The notes under the pieces are model-generated. The model had not been told where the DNA came from. It saw only the letters and a program-made list of their open reading frames with translations, and did not search any database. DNA of 61,080 nucleotides from contig JAFXAW010000045.1 of assembly GCA_017522015.1 (NCBI GenBank), positions 1-61,080 on the forward strand, read 5' to 3'. This document shows, in pieces, positions 8,770 through 17,266 of this stretch. A program made the translations under genes and the position numbers. Position 1 is the first letter of the stretch. Every line of letters starts with the position of its first letter. Source of the DNA: Oscillospiraceae bacterium (GTDB lineage: Bacteria; Bacillota; Clostridia; Oscillospirales; Oscillospiraceae).

Positions 8770-9651
8770 TTAAAACACATCCTCCATAACCGTCTCGGGC
8801 GGGATTTCCAGAAGCTCCGGATTGCGGAGATAGTATTTCATATACTTGAAAGAAGTGGCAAAATATTGCCCGTCGCAGATGCGCTCGTCCGTCGTAACCG
8901 TGTAGTCCACATACTTGCGCTCTGTCGGCACGCCGGACTTGTCCAGCTCCACCACGCGGCGTTTGGCGCCGAAAGCAAGGAAGACGGGCAGGTTGCCAAA
9001 GTTATAAAGGTGGTGATGAACCGGCGGGATGCCCAGGGAGCCCAGGTCGGTGGTAATCATGGAGCCGTGGAAGGGGCTGGCATCCAGCAGGGATTTCGGC
9101 AGCAGACCGAAATAGTCCCCAAGATTCAGCAGCCAGATCGCAAAACGCAGGATGATGCGCGGCAGCTTGGAAAGCGTCTCCGCCACCCGCTCGGTGTTGT
9201 TGCTGCCATCGTCTGCCTTGATCTCGTCCACCTTCGCGCTGAGCTTGCGGTAAACATCAAAAATCGTGTCCTCCGGCGTGAGTTCGACCTTGATGGTCGT
9301 CTCCGAACCCGCATCCGTCAGCGTGCGCTTGATGGCCATGACGACCTCGACGCTGTTGCGGGCGTAAATACGCTGTCCGCTGACAAAACGGTTGATCGCA
9401 GGGCGGGTGGCCACGACGCGCGTATAGGCCGCGAGAAAAACATGGAGCAGACCGATGTTTTTCCAGCCCTCGGCGCGCTTTTTGCGCAGCCAGCGATCCA
9501 GCTCCGTGATCTCAACACAATCGGAAAACTGGTTGCTTGCGTCGTTGCGTGTCTTCATGATAAAGGGAATGAATTTGGTAAATGCGTCGAGAGAGTGGAG
9601 CAGCCGCCCATCTCTCCGATCGCCCCAGCGGCGCTTGTATGTGTTTGCCAT
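8770..9651 (-). CDS. 2-oxo acid dehydrogenase E2-like acyltransferase core, no lipoyl domain
   Basis: The 293-residue protein matches the CAT-like catalytic core of dihydrolipoyl acyltransferases. It has FHGSMITTDLGSLGI, HHHLYNFGNLPVFLAFG and DGQYFATSFKYMKYYL at the C-terminus. There is no lipoyl or E1-binding domain and no E1/E3 gene nearby. The family motif DHRxxDG reads DERICDG here, so the catalytic His is replaced by Glu. It is therefore unlikely to be a normal E2 and may act on another acyl donor or have a structural role. The ATG at 9651 has AGGAGG upstream. It is a single-gene unit with its own promoter and terminator. Confidence 0.78.
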   Translation of the reverse strand: MANTYKRRWGDRRDGRLLHSLDAFTKFIPFIMKTRNDASNQFSDCVEITELDRWLRKKRAEGWKNIGLLHVFLAAYTRVVATRPAINRFVSGQRIYARNSVEVVMAIKRTLTDAGSETTIKVELTPEDTIFDVYRKLSAKVDEIKADDGSNNTERVAETLSKLPRIILRFAIWLLNLGDYFGLLPKSLLDASPFHGSMITTDLGSLGIPPVHHHLYNFGNLPVFLAFGAKRRVVELDKSGVPTERKYVDYTVTTDERICDGQYFATSFKYMKYYLRNPELLEIPPETVMEDVF

Positions 9652-9718
9652 GCATGTGCCTCCTGCTGTCATCTGCCCGAAACGGGAGAACCGGAAATGA
9701 TTGTACTTAAGGGATTTA

Positions 9719-9747
9719 ATCATACACGGATTATGCGAAAAAAGCAA
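9719..9747 (-). promoter_or_regulatory. Sigma-A-type promoter of the E2-like gene
   Basis: On the minus strand TTGCTT (-35) is followed after 17 nt by TATGAT (-10), about 70 nt before the start codon at 9651. It resembles the promoter module found five times between 20.5 and 28.3 kb. Confidence 0.6.
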
Positions 9748-9800
9748 GAACAACACGAATTATAGCAAAAAATGCCGCTCTCCGCCGACTTTTTCGGACG

Positions 9801-9830
9801 AAAAAACCGCCCCGACGGCTGTCGGAGCGG
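9801..9830 (-). terminator. Terminator after the metallo-hydrolase gene
   Basis: On the minus strand CCGCTCCGAC pairs with GTCGGGGCGG over a four-base loop and is followed by TTTTTT. It lies 17 bases after the stop codon at 9847. Confidence 0.88.
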
Positions 9831-9846
9831 TTTCACAGTCTGTTTG

Positions 9847-10446
9847 TTACTTTTTCATGGCTGCCAGCATGTAATAATTGAAGCGCCGCTCGCGGTCGAG
9901 CGTGGAGGGCTCCATGTGGCCGGGATAGACGTCGTATTCGCCCTCAAGCTGTGCGAGACGCCGCAGCGAGAGAAGCTGCGTGGGCATATCGCCACCGGGC
10001 AAATCAGTTCGCCCGCAGGAATCGCGGAAGAGCGTGTCGCCGGTGAAGAGCGCGTCGCCACATTGCAGCGTAACGCCGCCGGGCGTGTGACCGGGCGTTG
10101 CGAGCACATGAAACTGCAGCGCACCAACGGTGACACAGTCGCCGTCCTCATAGAAAAACGTGCCGTCCGGCGCGTCAAAGCGATGATGTCCGCTGCCGCA
10201 GTCCGCCTGATGCATATAAAGCGGCGCGCCGGTCTCCTCCATCAGGGCGCGAACCGCGCCGGTGTGGTCAAAATGGCCGTGCGTGAGCATGATGGCTTTG
10301 CACTGCAGGTGGTTGTCCTCCATATAGTCCAGAATCGTGCCGGACTCGTCACCCGGGTCGATGACGGCGCAGAGCAGACTTTCCTCGTCCGTGACGACGT
10401 AGCAATTCGTGCCGAGATGTCCGACGACAAGCGTTTTGATGAGCAT
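9847..10446 (-). CDS. MBL-fold metallo-hydrolase (glyoxalase II-like)
   Basis: This 199-residue enzyme has the full metallo-beta-lactamase signature: THGHFDHTG, the His in ATPGHTPGG, the bridging Asp in FTGDTLF and a C-terminal PGH. It resembles the YcbL/YqgX group of small glyoxalase II-like hydrolases, which cleave thioesters such as S-lactoylglutathione or related compounds. The real substrate cannot be read from the sequence. GGAGG precedes the ATG at 10446. It lies 54 bases after dtd on the same strand and probably belongs to the rel-dtd transcription unit, a gene order often seen in Firmicutes. Confidence 0.88.
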   Translation of the reverse strand: MLIKTLVVGHLGTNCYVVTDEESLLCAVIDPGDESGTILDYMEDNHLQCKAIMLTHGHFDHTGAVRALMEETGAPLYMHQADCGSGHHRFDAPDGTFFYEDGDCVTVGALQFHVLATPGHTPGGVTLQCGDALFTGDTLFRDSCGRTDLPGGDMPTQLLSLRRLAQLEGEYDVYPGHMEPSTLDRERRFNYYMLAAMKK

Positions 10447-10500
10447 AGAAAGGTCCTCCTTCGCATTGAGAAAAAGAAATCAGATTTCGAAATCCGGTAT

Positions 10501-10944
10501 TTACAGGGCGTCGGTGTCCAGAATCAGCGTGACAGGCCCGTCGTTGACGGAAGAAACCTGCATATCCGCGCCGAAGACGCCGGTTTCCACATGAAAGCCG
10601 CGTTCGCGGCAGAGCGCGATGACTTTTTCGTACAGGGGAATTGCTGTTTCCGGTCTCGCCGCGGCGGTGAAGCCGGGACGGCGGCTTTTGCAGTCCCCAT
10701 AAAGCGTGAACTGGCTGACGATGAGCAGCTGCGCGCCGGCATCTGCCGGGGCGATGTTCATCTTGCCTGCGCCGTCCTCAAAAATACGCAGGCCGCAGAT
10801 CTTATCCGCGATCTTTTCTGCCTGCTTTTCCGTGTCCGAAACATGGACGCCGAGCAGAACAAGAAAGCCTTTGCCGATTCTTGCTGTTTCTGCCCCGTCA
10901 ATGGTGACGGCGGCGCTTGTAACCCGTGTAAGCACTGCCCGCAT
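10501..10944 (-). CDS. dtd: D-aminoacyl-tRNA deacylase
   Basis: Dtd removes D-amino acids (and glycine from mischarged tRNA-Ala) and so protects translation. The 147-residue length is exact for the family. The catalytic SQFTLYGD motif and the C-terminal NDGPVT with its cis Gly-Pro are both present. It begins 32 bases after the rel gene, an arrangement typical of Firmicutes, and precedes the metallo-hydrolase gene. The start is the ATG at 10944, followed by the expected MRAVLTRV. Confidence 0.95.
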   Translation of the reverse strand: MRAVLTRVTSAAVTIDGAETARIGKGFLVLLGVHVSDTEKQAEKIADKICGLRIFEDGAGKMNIAPADAGAQLLIVSQFTLYGDCKSRRPGFTAAARPETAIPLYEKVIALCRERGFHVETGVFGADMQVSSVNDGPVTLILDTDAL

Positions 10945-10976
10945 GGCAGAACCACTCCTTTGTCTGTTTATCCGGT

Positions 10977-13232
10977 TTATCCCGCACGGATGACGTCCGA
11001 AACACCGGAGATCGTGGACAGGCGGGAGATGATGTTGCGCAGCTCGGTCAGGTCATGCACTTCCAGCATGAGCGATGTGGTGGAGCGTCCGCCGCCGATG
11101 TCGCGCGCGACGAAGCTGCGCACCCGGGCGTTGACGGCTTTGAGCACCGTTGCAATGTCCAGCACCAGGTCGCTGCGGTCAACGGCGTGAATTTTCAGCG
11201 AGACGGCGTAGAACTCGTTGGTCTGGCTGGCCCACTCGACGTTGATCCACCGGCCGTCGCCGCTCGGATTGACGCGGCCCTTGATGTGGTTCGGGCAATC
11301 CTCGCGGTGGATGGATATGCCTTTGCCGCGCGTGATGAAGCCGACGATCTCGTCGCCGGGAACGGGTGTGCAGCAGCGGGAGAATCGGACGAGGCAGTTG
11401 TCCAGCCCCTCAACGAGCACGCCATGAATGGGGTGCAGCTCCGGCTTCTTCTGCGCATTGCGCTCGTTCATTTCCGCGATGCGGTCAAGCGCCGTTTTGC
11501 CCGGCTCGGGCTTACGCGCGCGGACAATCTCATCCCGCACACGGTTGACGGAGCGCACCGCGGTCATGCCGCCGTAACCGATGGCGGCGTACATATCGTC
11601 CAGAGAGGTGATGGCAAGCTTTTTGAGGATCAGCGGTTCAATCTCCGGATCAGTGAGGTCGGACAGCGGAATTTTTGTTCGGCGGAACTCCGCTTCAAAC
11701 ATCTCGCGTCCGCGCACGATGTTTTCCTCGCGCTTTTCCTTTTTGAACCACTGCTTGATTTTGCTGCGCGCTTCGCCGCTCTTGGCAAACTTGAGCCAGT
11801 CGCGGCTCGGTCCGGGCGCGGATTTGGAGGTGAGTACCTCCACAATGTCGCCGTTTTGCAGCGCGGTGTTGAGCGGAACGATGCGGCCGTTGATCTTCGC
11901 GCCCGTCATGTGGTTGCCGATCGCGGAATGGATGGCATAGGCATAGTCGATGGGCGTTGCGCCGGCCGGGAGATTGATGACGTCGCCCTTCGGCGTGAAG
12001 ACGAAAACCTCGTCATCAAACATGTCAATTTTGAGGTTCCGGACAAAATCCTGCGCGTCGCTGTCCTGCTGGGATTCCAGCAGCTGACGCACCCAGGCGA
12101 ATTTCTCCGTTTCGCCCTCGCGCACGCCGGCTTCGCCGGTTTTGTATTTCCAATGTGCCGCAACGCCGTATTCCGCGGTGTGATGCATCTCCCACGTGCG
12201 GATCTGCACCTCGAAGGGGATGCCCTCCGAGCCGATGACGGTGGTGTGGATGCTTTGATAGGCGTTGGGTTTGGGTGTGGAAATATAGTCCTTAAAGCGG
12301 CCGGGCACGGGTTTGAACATGTCGTGTATGTGGCCAAGGACATTGTAACAGTCGGGGATGTTATCCACGATTACGCGAAACGCGCACAGATCGAAGATCT
12401 CGGAGACGTCCCGCTTCTGCGCGATCATCTTCCGATAGATGCTGTAGATATGTTTCAGACGGTGGCTGGTGGCACCGCGGAGCTTTGCCTCGTCAAGCCG
12501 TGTCCGGATGCGTTTTTCGGTCTGCTCCATGAATTCACGCAGCTCCGCCTCCTTGCGCTCAAGGACGTGGCTGATTTCCTGATAGCCGAGCGGGTCGAGA
12601 TAGATCAAAGAGAGGTCTTCCAGCTCCCATTTGATCTTCTGCATGCCGAGCCGGTGCGCGATGGGCGCATAAATCTCCATCGTTTCGAAAGATTTGCTGC
12701 GCTGCTTGTTTGGGGTCTGATAGGCCATCGTGCGCATATTGTGCAGACGGTCGGCAATCTTGATGAGGATCACGCGGATGTCCTTGGCCATGGCAAAGAG
12801 CATCTTGCGCAGGTTTTCCATCTGCTCCTCTTCCTTGGAGGTGTACTGCACGCGCGTGAGCTTTGTGACGCCCTCGACCACGTCCGCAACCGTCTGCCCG
12901 AAGATGCGGGAGATGTCGGCATGTGAGGTCGGCGTGTCCTCCAGAACGTCGTGCAGGAGCGCGGCAACGACGCTGTCCTCATCCAGCCACATCTCCGCTG
13001 TGATGATCGCTGCGGAAACAACGTGCGTCAGATAAGGCGAGCCGTCCCGCCGCTTCTGCGTGCGGTGCGCCTGCTCGGCATAATCGAAAGCCGCGCGCAC
13101 GCGCAGCATATCCGCAGCAGGATTGTAGGTGAGCACAGCCGTGCGGAGCTCATCAAAGCATTCCGAGACAATCCGGTCGTATTCAGCATCCCTTTCGGGT
13201 GCGTTTTGTACAGAGGTCGTTTTTTCGTCCAT
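10977..13232 (-). CDS. relA: Bifunctional (p)ppGpp synthetase/hydrolase
   Basis: This 751-residue Rel protein makes and breaks the alarmones (p)ppGpp during starvation. Domains run in order: an HD hydrolase domain (SPYLTHVV, then HDVLEDT, with the HDxxED motif intact, so hydrolase activity is expected); a synthetase domain (YSIYRKM, AFRVIVDN, YQSIHTTV); a TGS domain (VFTPKGDVINLP); a conserved Cys region (CCTPVPGDEIVG); and a C-terminal ACT domain. The ATG at 13232 has AGGAGG 8 nt upstream. It lies between recJ and dtd on the minus strand. Confidence 0.97.
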   Translation of the reverse strand: MDEKTTSVQNAPERDAEYDRIVSECFDELRTAVLTYNPAADMLRVRAAFDYAEQAHRTQKRRDGSPYLTHVVSAAIITAEMWLDEDSVVAALLHDVLEDTPTSHADISRIFGQTVADVVEGVTKLTRVQYTSKEEEQMENLRKMLFAMAKDIRVILIKIADRLHNMRTMAYQTPNKQRSKSFETMEIYAPIAHRLGMQKIKWELEDLSLIYLDPLGYQEISHVLERKEAELREFMEQTEKRIRTRLDEAKLRGATSHRLKHIYSIYRKMIAQKRDVSEIFDLCAFRVIVDNIPDCYNVLGHIHDMFKPVPGRFKDYISTPKPNAYQSIHTTVIGSEGIPFEVQIRTWEMHHTAEYGVAAHWKYKTGEAGVREGETEKFAWVRQLLESQQDSDAQDFVRNLKIDMFDDEVFVFTPKGDVINLPAGATPIDYAYAIHSAIGNHMTGAKINGRIVPLNTALQNGDIVEVLTSKSAPGPSRDWLKFAKSGEARSKIKQWFKKEKREENIVRGREMFEAEFRRTKIPLSDLTDPEIEPLILKKLAITSLDDMYAAIGYGGMTAVRSVNRVRDEIVRARKPEPGKTALDRIAEMNERNAQKKPELHPIHGVLVEGLDNCLVRFSRCCTPVPGDEIVGFITRGKGISIHREDCPNHIKGRVNPSGDGRWINVEWASQTNEFYAVSLKIHAVDRSDLVLDIATVLKAVNARVRSFVARDIGGGRSTTSLMLEVHDLTELRNIISRLSTISGVSDVIRAG

Positions 13233-13306
13233 AGCGCGGGCCTCCTGATCTCAGAGCGTGTGGGTGAGGGGCGAGGGATTGAAAAGGGCGGGCGCCCTTA
13301 TGTGTT

Positions 13307-15313
13307 CTACAGTGCGCGCAGCCGCTGCATGAGCGGTGCGCCCTCCAGATCTGTCTTGCAGCTGTCTTTATGGATGGTGACGCTGAGGTGGTTGCCCTCC
13401 AGCGACACATCGGCAAGCCGGGTTTGAGCAAAGACTTTCAGGCAGACACTCGTCATCGCCGGATGCCTTACGGCGGACATGCGCCGGAGTATTGTGCCCA
13501 AATCGCCCGAAATCGTGCCGCCGGCCTGCTGCAGCTGTTTCCAGACGCAGACAAAGTCCGAGCGCTGTGGGAGCAGACAGTCCTTATCCCGGGGCAGAAA
13601 GTCTCCGTCGTCAAAGACCTGGCGACAGAGCGCAAGACAGTCCGAGGCACGGATGTCTTCCACATAGAACATCACATTCCGGCAGCCGCGGTATTCGTTG
13701 ATCTGCGGATAAAACGCGATGTCCACAACACTGCCGGCGTGCAGCCCCAGCTCCTCCTCCGTCTGCGAGAACATGACGCAGGAATAGGAGGCGGAGAACT
13801 TGTTGATACGAAGCCGCAGATGTCTTCCGCCGCCGATGGGCGTGACACTGTCCAGATATGCGTTGGTGAGGCAGCAGATCGGGCGCGGATTGCCGCAGCC
13901 AAAAGGCTCCAGCTGCTCCAGATCGCTCACGCTGCCCAGCGTGAGCATTTCCGCGGAGCTGATGCAAAGATCCACGTTCAGCGGGTTTTCACCCGTGCTC
14001 GGATGCGCGGCGTAATAGGCGCGCATAGCCTCCCGGAATGCGGGGATGTTCTCCCGCTTGATGTTCAGGCCGGCGGCCAGCGCGTGTCCGCCGTAGCTCT
14101 CCAGAAATTCGGAACAGGCGCCGAGCGCGTTGAAGAGGTTAAAGTTTCCGAAGCTGCGGCAGGAGCCTCTGCCCCGGTCGCCGTCGAGACAGATCATGAT
14201 GGCGGGGCGGGAATAGGCGTCCGAGAGCCGCGAGGCGGCGATGCCGACCACGCCCTGATGCCAGGTGTCGCTCGCCAGCACGATGGGACCGTCCGGCAGC
14301 TCGTCTCCGAGCATCTCCACGGCTTCGCGCCAGATGCCCTGCTCGAGCTGCTGGCGCTCACGGTTCATGGCGCACAGCTCCCGCGCAAGTGCGGTGCAGT
14401 GCTCCGCATCCTGACACAGCAGAAGCTCCGCTGCGAGCTTGGCGCGGCCGAGCCGGCCTGCTGCGTTGATCCGGGGGGCAAGCGTATAGCTGACGGCAGT
14501 GGCCTGGAGGGGACTGCGCTGTGCGCCGCTCTCCTCAAGCAGTGCGGCCAGACCCGGGCGCGGTGACTCGGCAAGAAGCGTTAAGCCGCGCCGGACGATA
14601 AAGCGATTCTCTCCCGTCAGGGGCATGACATCCGCAATGGTGCCGACAGCGACCAGATCGCCCCATTTTTCCAGCGCCGCAAGAGGATCGCCTTCCACGG
14701 CGCAGACCAGCTTGAACGCTACACCCACGCCGGCAAGATCCTTACAGCCCGGGCAGTCCGGCCGTTTCGGGTCGACGACCGCAACACAGTCCGGCAGCTC
14801 CGGCTGACACTCATGATGATCCGTCACGATCATGTCCATGCCAAGTGCGCGCGCGGTTTGCGCTTCCTCAAGCGCGGTTACGCCGCAATCGACCGTGATC
14901 AGCAGCGTTACGCCTTTGGCGTGCAGGCTCTCAATGGCGGCGGAGTTGAGGCCGTAACCCTCCTCAATGCGGTCGGGGATGTACAGCTCCGTTTCCAGAC
15001 CCTTGCCGCGCAGCCAGTCCGTCAAAAGCACGGTTGAAGTGATGCCGTCCACGTCATAGTCGCCGTAGACGCCGACATGTTCCCTGCGTTCGATGGCGCG
15101 GCGCAGCCGCGCTGCCGCTGCGGGCATGTCCGCCATCAGCATGGCGTTGGATAGCGTCTCCGGCCCACAGTGCAGATAATTGTGCGCCTCTTCTGCCGTG
15201 CTGCAGCCGCGCGCGGAGAGCAGCGCGGAGAGCAGAGGTGAGAACCCCCGTTCCTTTGTTCCGGATAGCGGAGGGGGTGATGTATCAGGAATGATCCAGG
15301 AATTGTATTTCAT
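13307..15313 (-). CDS. recJ: Single-stranded-DNA-specific exonuclease RecJ
   Basis: RecJ degrades single-stranded DNA 5' to 3' in recombination and repair. The 668-residue protein has the DHH-family motifs VYGDYDVDGITS, VDCGVTA, VTDHHEC and the DHHA1 motif SYGGHALAAGLN. An OB-like domain follows. The ATG at 15313 is chosen because AGAAAGG lies upstream; an earlier in-frame start has no good site. It lies 74 bases before rel on the same strand; recJ-rel-dtd is a common Firmicutes order. Confidence 0.95.
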   Translation of the reverse strand: MKYNSWIIPDTSPPPLSGTKERGFSPLLSALLSARGCSTAEEAHNYLHCGPETLSNAMLMADMPAAAARLRRAIERREHVGVYGDYDVDGITSTVLLTDWLRGKGLETELYIPDRIEEGYGLNSAAIESLHAKGVTLLITVDCGVTALEEAQTARALGMDMIVTDHHECQPELPDCVAVVDPKRPDCPGCKDLAGVGVAFKLVCAVEGDPLAALEKWGDLVAVGTIADVMPLTGENRFIVRRGLTLLAESPRPGLAALLEESGAQRSPLQATAVSYTLAPRINAAGRLGRAKLAAELLLCQDAEHCTALARELCAMNRERQQLEQGIWREAVEMLGDELPDGPIVLASDTWHQGVVGIAASRLSDAYSRPAIMICLDGDRGRGSCRSFGNFNLFNALGACSEFLESYGGHALAAGLNIKRENIPAFREAMRAYYAAHPSTGENPLNVDLCISSAEMLTLGSVSDLEQLEPFGCGNPRPICCLTNAYLDSVTPIGGGRHLRLRINKFSASYSCVMFSQTEEELGLHAGSVVDIAFYPQINEYRGCRNVMFYVEDIRASDCLALCRQVFDDGDFLPRDKDCLLPQRSDFVCVWKQLQQAGGTISGDLGTILRRMSAVRHPAMTSVCLKVFAQTRLADVSLEGNHLSVTIHKDSCKTDLEGAPLMQRLRAL

Positions 15314-15417
15314 AGCAAATAACCTTTCTCGTTCCAAAACGTCCTTGTGGGATACTTCTCTACATTTAGGGTATGTTATTATACCATAACCAAACGCGTT
15401 CTGCAAGGCAAAGGATG

Positions 15418-15867
15418 CTACTTCCGCACTTTTTCAAAAAATTCGCGCAGGAGCGCGGCGCTTTCCTTTTCCAGCACGCCGCCGTAGACGGCGGGGCGGT
15501 GGCCAAAGCGTTCAGAGAAAAGATCCACGACGCTGCCGCAGGCGCCGGTGTTTTCCTCCCGCGCGCCGAAGACGACGACGGGAACGCGCGCTGCGATTAT
15601 CGCGCCCGCGCACATGGGGCAGGGCTCCAGCGTGACATACAGCGTGCAGTCGTCCAGCCGCCAGCTTCCACGCGCGCGGCAGGCCTCGGCGATGGCCTCG
15701 ATCTCTGCGTGGGCAAGGGCGCTTTGGCTGTCCTCACGCCGATTGCGGCCGCGCCCGAGAATGTGCCCTTCGCCGTCCACGATTGCGCAGCCGACGGGCA
15801 CTTCGCCCGCATCAAAGGCCTCTCTTGCCTGTTCCAGCGCGAAGCGCATCATCTGTTCATGCTCCAT
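15418..15867 (-). CDS. tadA: tRNA adenosine(34) deaminase
   Basis: TadA converts A34 to inosine in tRNA-Arg(ACG). The 149-residue protein has the zinc and catalytic pair His53 and Glu55 in LAHAEIEAI, and the zinc cysteines Cys83 and Cys86 in EPCPMCAGA. VPVGCAIV and GRGRNRRE also match the family. It lies 104 bases before recJ. A sigma-A-like promoter about 80 nt upstream suggests it starts the tadA-recJ-rel-dtd stretch. Confidence 0.94.
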   Translation of the reverse strand: MEHEQMMRFALEQAREAFDAGEVPVGCAIVDGEGHILGRGRNRREDSQSALAHAEIEAIAEACRARGSWRLDDCTLYVTLEPCPMCAGAIIAARVPVVVFGAREENTGACGSVVDLFSERFGHRPAVYGGVLEKESAALLREFFEKVRK

Positions 15868-15946
15868 GTGATGTAAACACCGTCCTTGGACAGAGTAAGG
15901 CAGGCCTTCTGGGCTTGCCCCGGCTAAAAAACACAGTTACAGGAAA

Positions 15947-15975
15947 ATTATATCACAGCATCGCGTGCATTACAA
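15947..15975 (-). promoter_or_regulatory. Sigma-A-type promoter of tadA
   Basis: On the minus strand TTGTAA (-35) is followed after exactly 17 nt by TATAAT (-10). The predicted start of transcription is about 75 nt before the tadA ATG. Confidence 0.7.
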
Positions 15976-16197
15976 ACGGAGGTACTCGGAAAACGCCTCC
16001 CTGCGCAGAATGCCCCACATTTTGTCGATGTAGGCGAGTGTGTAAACGCTTTCGCAGCAATGATAGTAAAACGCGCTTTTCACCGCCAGGCCACAAGTCT
16101 GTTTTCCGGCGGGAAAGCCAGCCAGAATGACGGAAAACAGTTTTCCCCTATAGACAACGGCTATAGGGGAAAATCTATGGTTTCGTATTTGCGGCAC
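15970..16197 (-). CDS. Possible small protein or decayed/repeated coding element (75 residues)
   Basis: A minus-strand frame that ends at 15970 looks protein-like (LAGFPAGKQTCGLAVKSAF, then YTLAYIDKMWGILRREAF). It has no ATG; the only plausible start is a GTG at 16197 with a poor ribosome binding site. Its first third crosses a perfect 13-bp inverted repeat at 16141-16173. Its stop codon overlaps the -35 box of tadA. It could be a remnant of a longer gene or a dispersed intergenic repeat. I do not recognise a domain, and confidence that it is a real gene is low. Confidence 0.25.
   Translation of the reverse strand: MPQIRNHRFSPIAVVYRGKLFSVILAGFPAGKQTCGLAVKSAFYYHCCESVYTLAYIDKMWGILRREAFSEYLRL
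16141..16173. repeat. Perfect 13-bp inverted repeat
   Basis: TTTTCCCCTATAG at 16141-16153 pairs with CTATAGGGGAAAA at 16161-16173 across a 7-base loop. No T-run follows on either strand, so it is not a normal terminator. It lies 52 bases after the end of pduL. Confidence 0.8.
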
Positions 16198-16225
16198 GCC
16201 TGGAAAAGCGGCCTTTTTGAAAAGC

Positions 16226-16801
16226 TTACTTCCGGATGATCTCGCCGAGCGGATCCTTGCCGAAGAGGGAAGCGGCGTTGATCTCGTCATAATCCACGTG
16301 CATGAAGGTTGCATAGTCCTTGCTGACGCGGCAGACAACCTCGTCAAAAATCAGCGCACGGTCGCCGCCGACCTTGACCTGGACGATCTCCTTATCGGAG
16401 ACGCCGAACTTCTCCGCGTCCTCGGGCGTGAAGTGAATGTGACGCTTGGCGATGATGCAGCCCTCGCTGATCTCCACACTTCCGTTCGGACCGGTCACGG
16501 TGCAGCCGGGGGAGCCGGCGATGTTGCCGCTCTCGCGCACGGGGCAATCCAGACCCAGGCTGCGGGCGTCCGTAAAGCTCAGCTCAACCTGTGTTGCCTT
16601 GCGGCAGGGGCCGAGGATGGACAGCGTGAGGCTGCCCTTCGGGCCGGTCACGGTGACTTTGCAGGAGCTTGCAAACTGTCCCGGCTGGGAGAGTGCCTTC
16701 TTATGGTCGAGCTCAAAGCCCTCGCCGAACAGAACGTCCAGCGCTTCGCGGGTGACGTGAATGTGACGGCCGGAGCCCTCTATAACGACAGCATTTGCCA
16801 T
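16226..16801 (-). CDS. pduL: Phosphate propanoyltransferase / phosphotransacylase
   Basis: PduL moves an acyl group between CoA and phosphate, giving an acyl phosphate that a kinase can turn into ATP. The 191-residue protein carries both zinc-site motifs, GRHIHVTREALD near the N-terminus and KRHIHFTPEDA near the middle, and the doubled VTGP(K/N)GS beta elements. There are no microcompartment shell genes nearby and no visible N-terminal encapsulation helix, so it probably serves as a cytoplasmic phosphate acetyltransferase. The ATG at 16801 is chosen for its GGAGG; residues further upstream in frame are shadow sequence. It is divergent from the XRE operon. Confidence 0.9.
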   Translation of the reverse strand: MANAVVIEGSGRHIHVTREALDVLFGEGFELDHKKALSQPGQFASSCKVTVTGPKGSLTLSILGPCRKATQVELSFTDARSLGLDCPVRESGNIAGSPGCTVTGPNGSVEISEGCIIAKRHIHFTPEDAEKFGVSDKEIVQVKVGGDRALIFDEVVCRVSKDYATFMHVDYDEINAASLFGKDPLGEIIRK

Positions 16802-16838
16802 GGTATATTTTACCTCCAAATGTGATTTTTCTGCCTGA

Positions 16839-16866
16839 ATCATAGCACTTTTCGGGCAAAAGTCAA
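16839..16866 (-). promoter_or_regulatory. Promoter of pduL
   Basis: On the minus strand TTGACT (-35) is followed after 16 nt by TATGAT (-10), about 38 nt before the ATG at 16801. It lies back to back with the promoter of the XRE operon. Confidence 0.68.
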
Positions 16867-16886
16867 GTGAAACGTGCCCGGCGGGC

Positions 16887-16915
16887 TTTACAAAACCCTG
16901 TGGATGGGGTATTAT
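16887..16915 (+). promoter_or_regulatory. Promoter of the XRE-TsaC/CoaE-M18 operon
   Basis: TTTACA (-35) is followed after 17 nt by TATTAT (-10). The region between this and the divergent pduL promoter is only about 20 bases, so a regulator bound here could affect both. Confidence 0.68.
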
Positions 16916-16965
16916 ACTGTTTGTTATCATCCGCCGCGCTGCGCGGCGGCGAAAGAAGTGTCCGG

Positions 16966-17265
16966 ATGAACAGAGCTTTTTCCACAACCATGTCCGCCCT
17001 GCGCAAGAAACGGGGGCTGAGCCAGAGAAAGGTTGCCACCGATCTGCAGATCAGTCAGGCGCTGCTCAGCCATTATGAAAACGGTGCGCGGGAGCCGGGA
17101 CTGGAATTTGTCTGCCGCGCCTGCGAGTATTACGGCGTATCGGCGGACTATCTGCTCGGCCGTGTGGACGATGAGGGCGACACCGCCTCCGGCGCGCTGG
17201 CCAAGGCGCGGCTGCGGGAGCTGGCAGAAACGCTGCGGGAACTGGCCGACCGCGCGGAGATTTGA
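16966..17265 (+). CDS. XRE-family helix-turn-helix regulator
   Basis: This 99-residue DNA-binding protein has a typical lambda-repressor-like helix-turn-helix (MSALRKKRGLSQRKVATDL, then SHYENGAREPGLEF, and YYGVSADYLLGR). A short coiled-coil-like tail (RLRELAETLRELADRAEI) probably makes a dimer. The ATG at 16966 is chosen; its ribosome binding site (AAAGAAG) is weak. One base separates its stop from the next ATG, so it is coupled to the TsaC-CoaE gene. Being first in the operon and next to a divergent promoter, it may regulate itself and pduL; that is inference. Confidence 0.85.
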   Translation: MNRAFSTTMSALRKKRGLSQRKVATDLQISQALLSHYENGAREPGLEFVCRACEYYGVSADYLLGRVDDEGDTASGALAKARLRELAETLRELADRAEI

Positions 17266-17266
17266 T

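Noticed and set aside
11055-12926. A 623-codon open frame antisense to rel
   Set aside because: It mirrors the codon pattern of rel, with no ribosome binding site and His/Asp/Val-rich shadow sequence.
16141-16173. Terminator for pduL
   Set aside because: The hairpin is perfect but no T-run follows on either strand.
4104-16801. Microcompartment for deoxyribose or propanediol use (deoC plus pduL)
   Set aside because: The two genes are 12 kb apart and no shell protein, aldehyde dehydrogenase or alcohol dehydrogenase gene is present.
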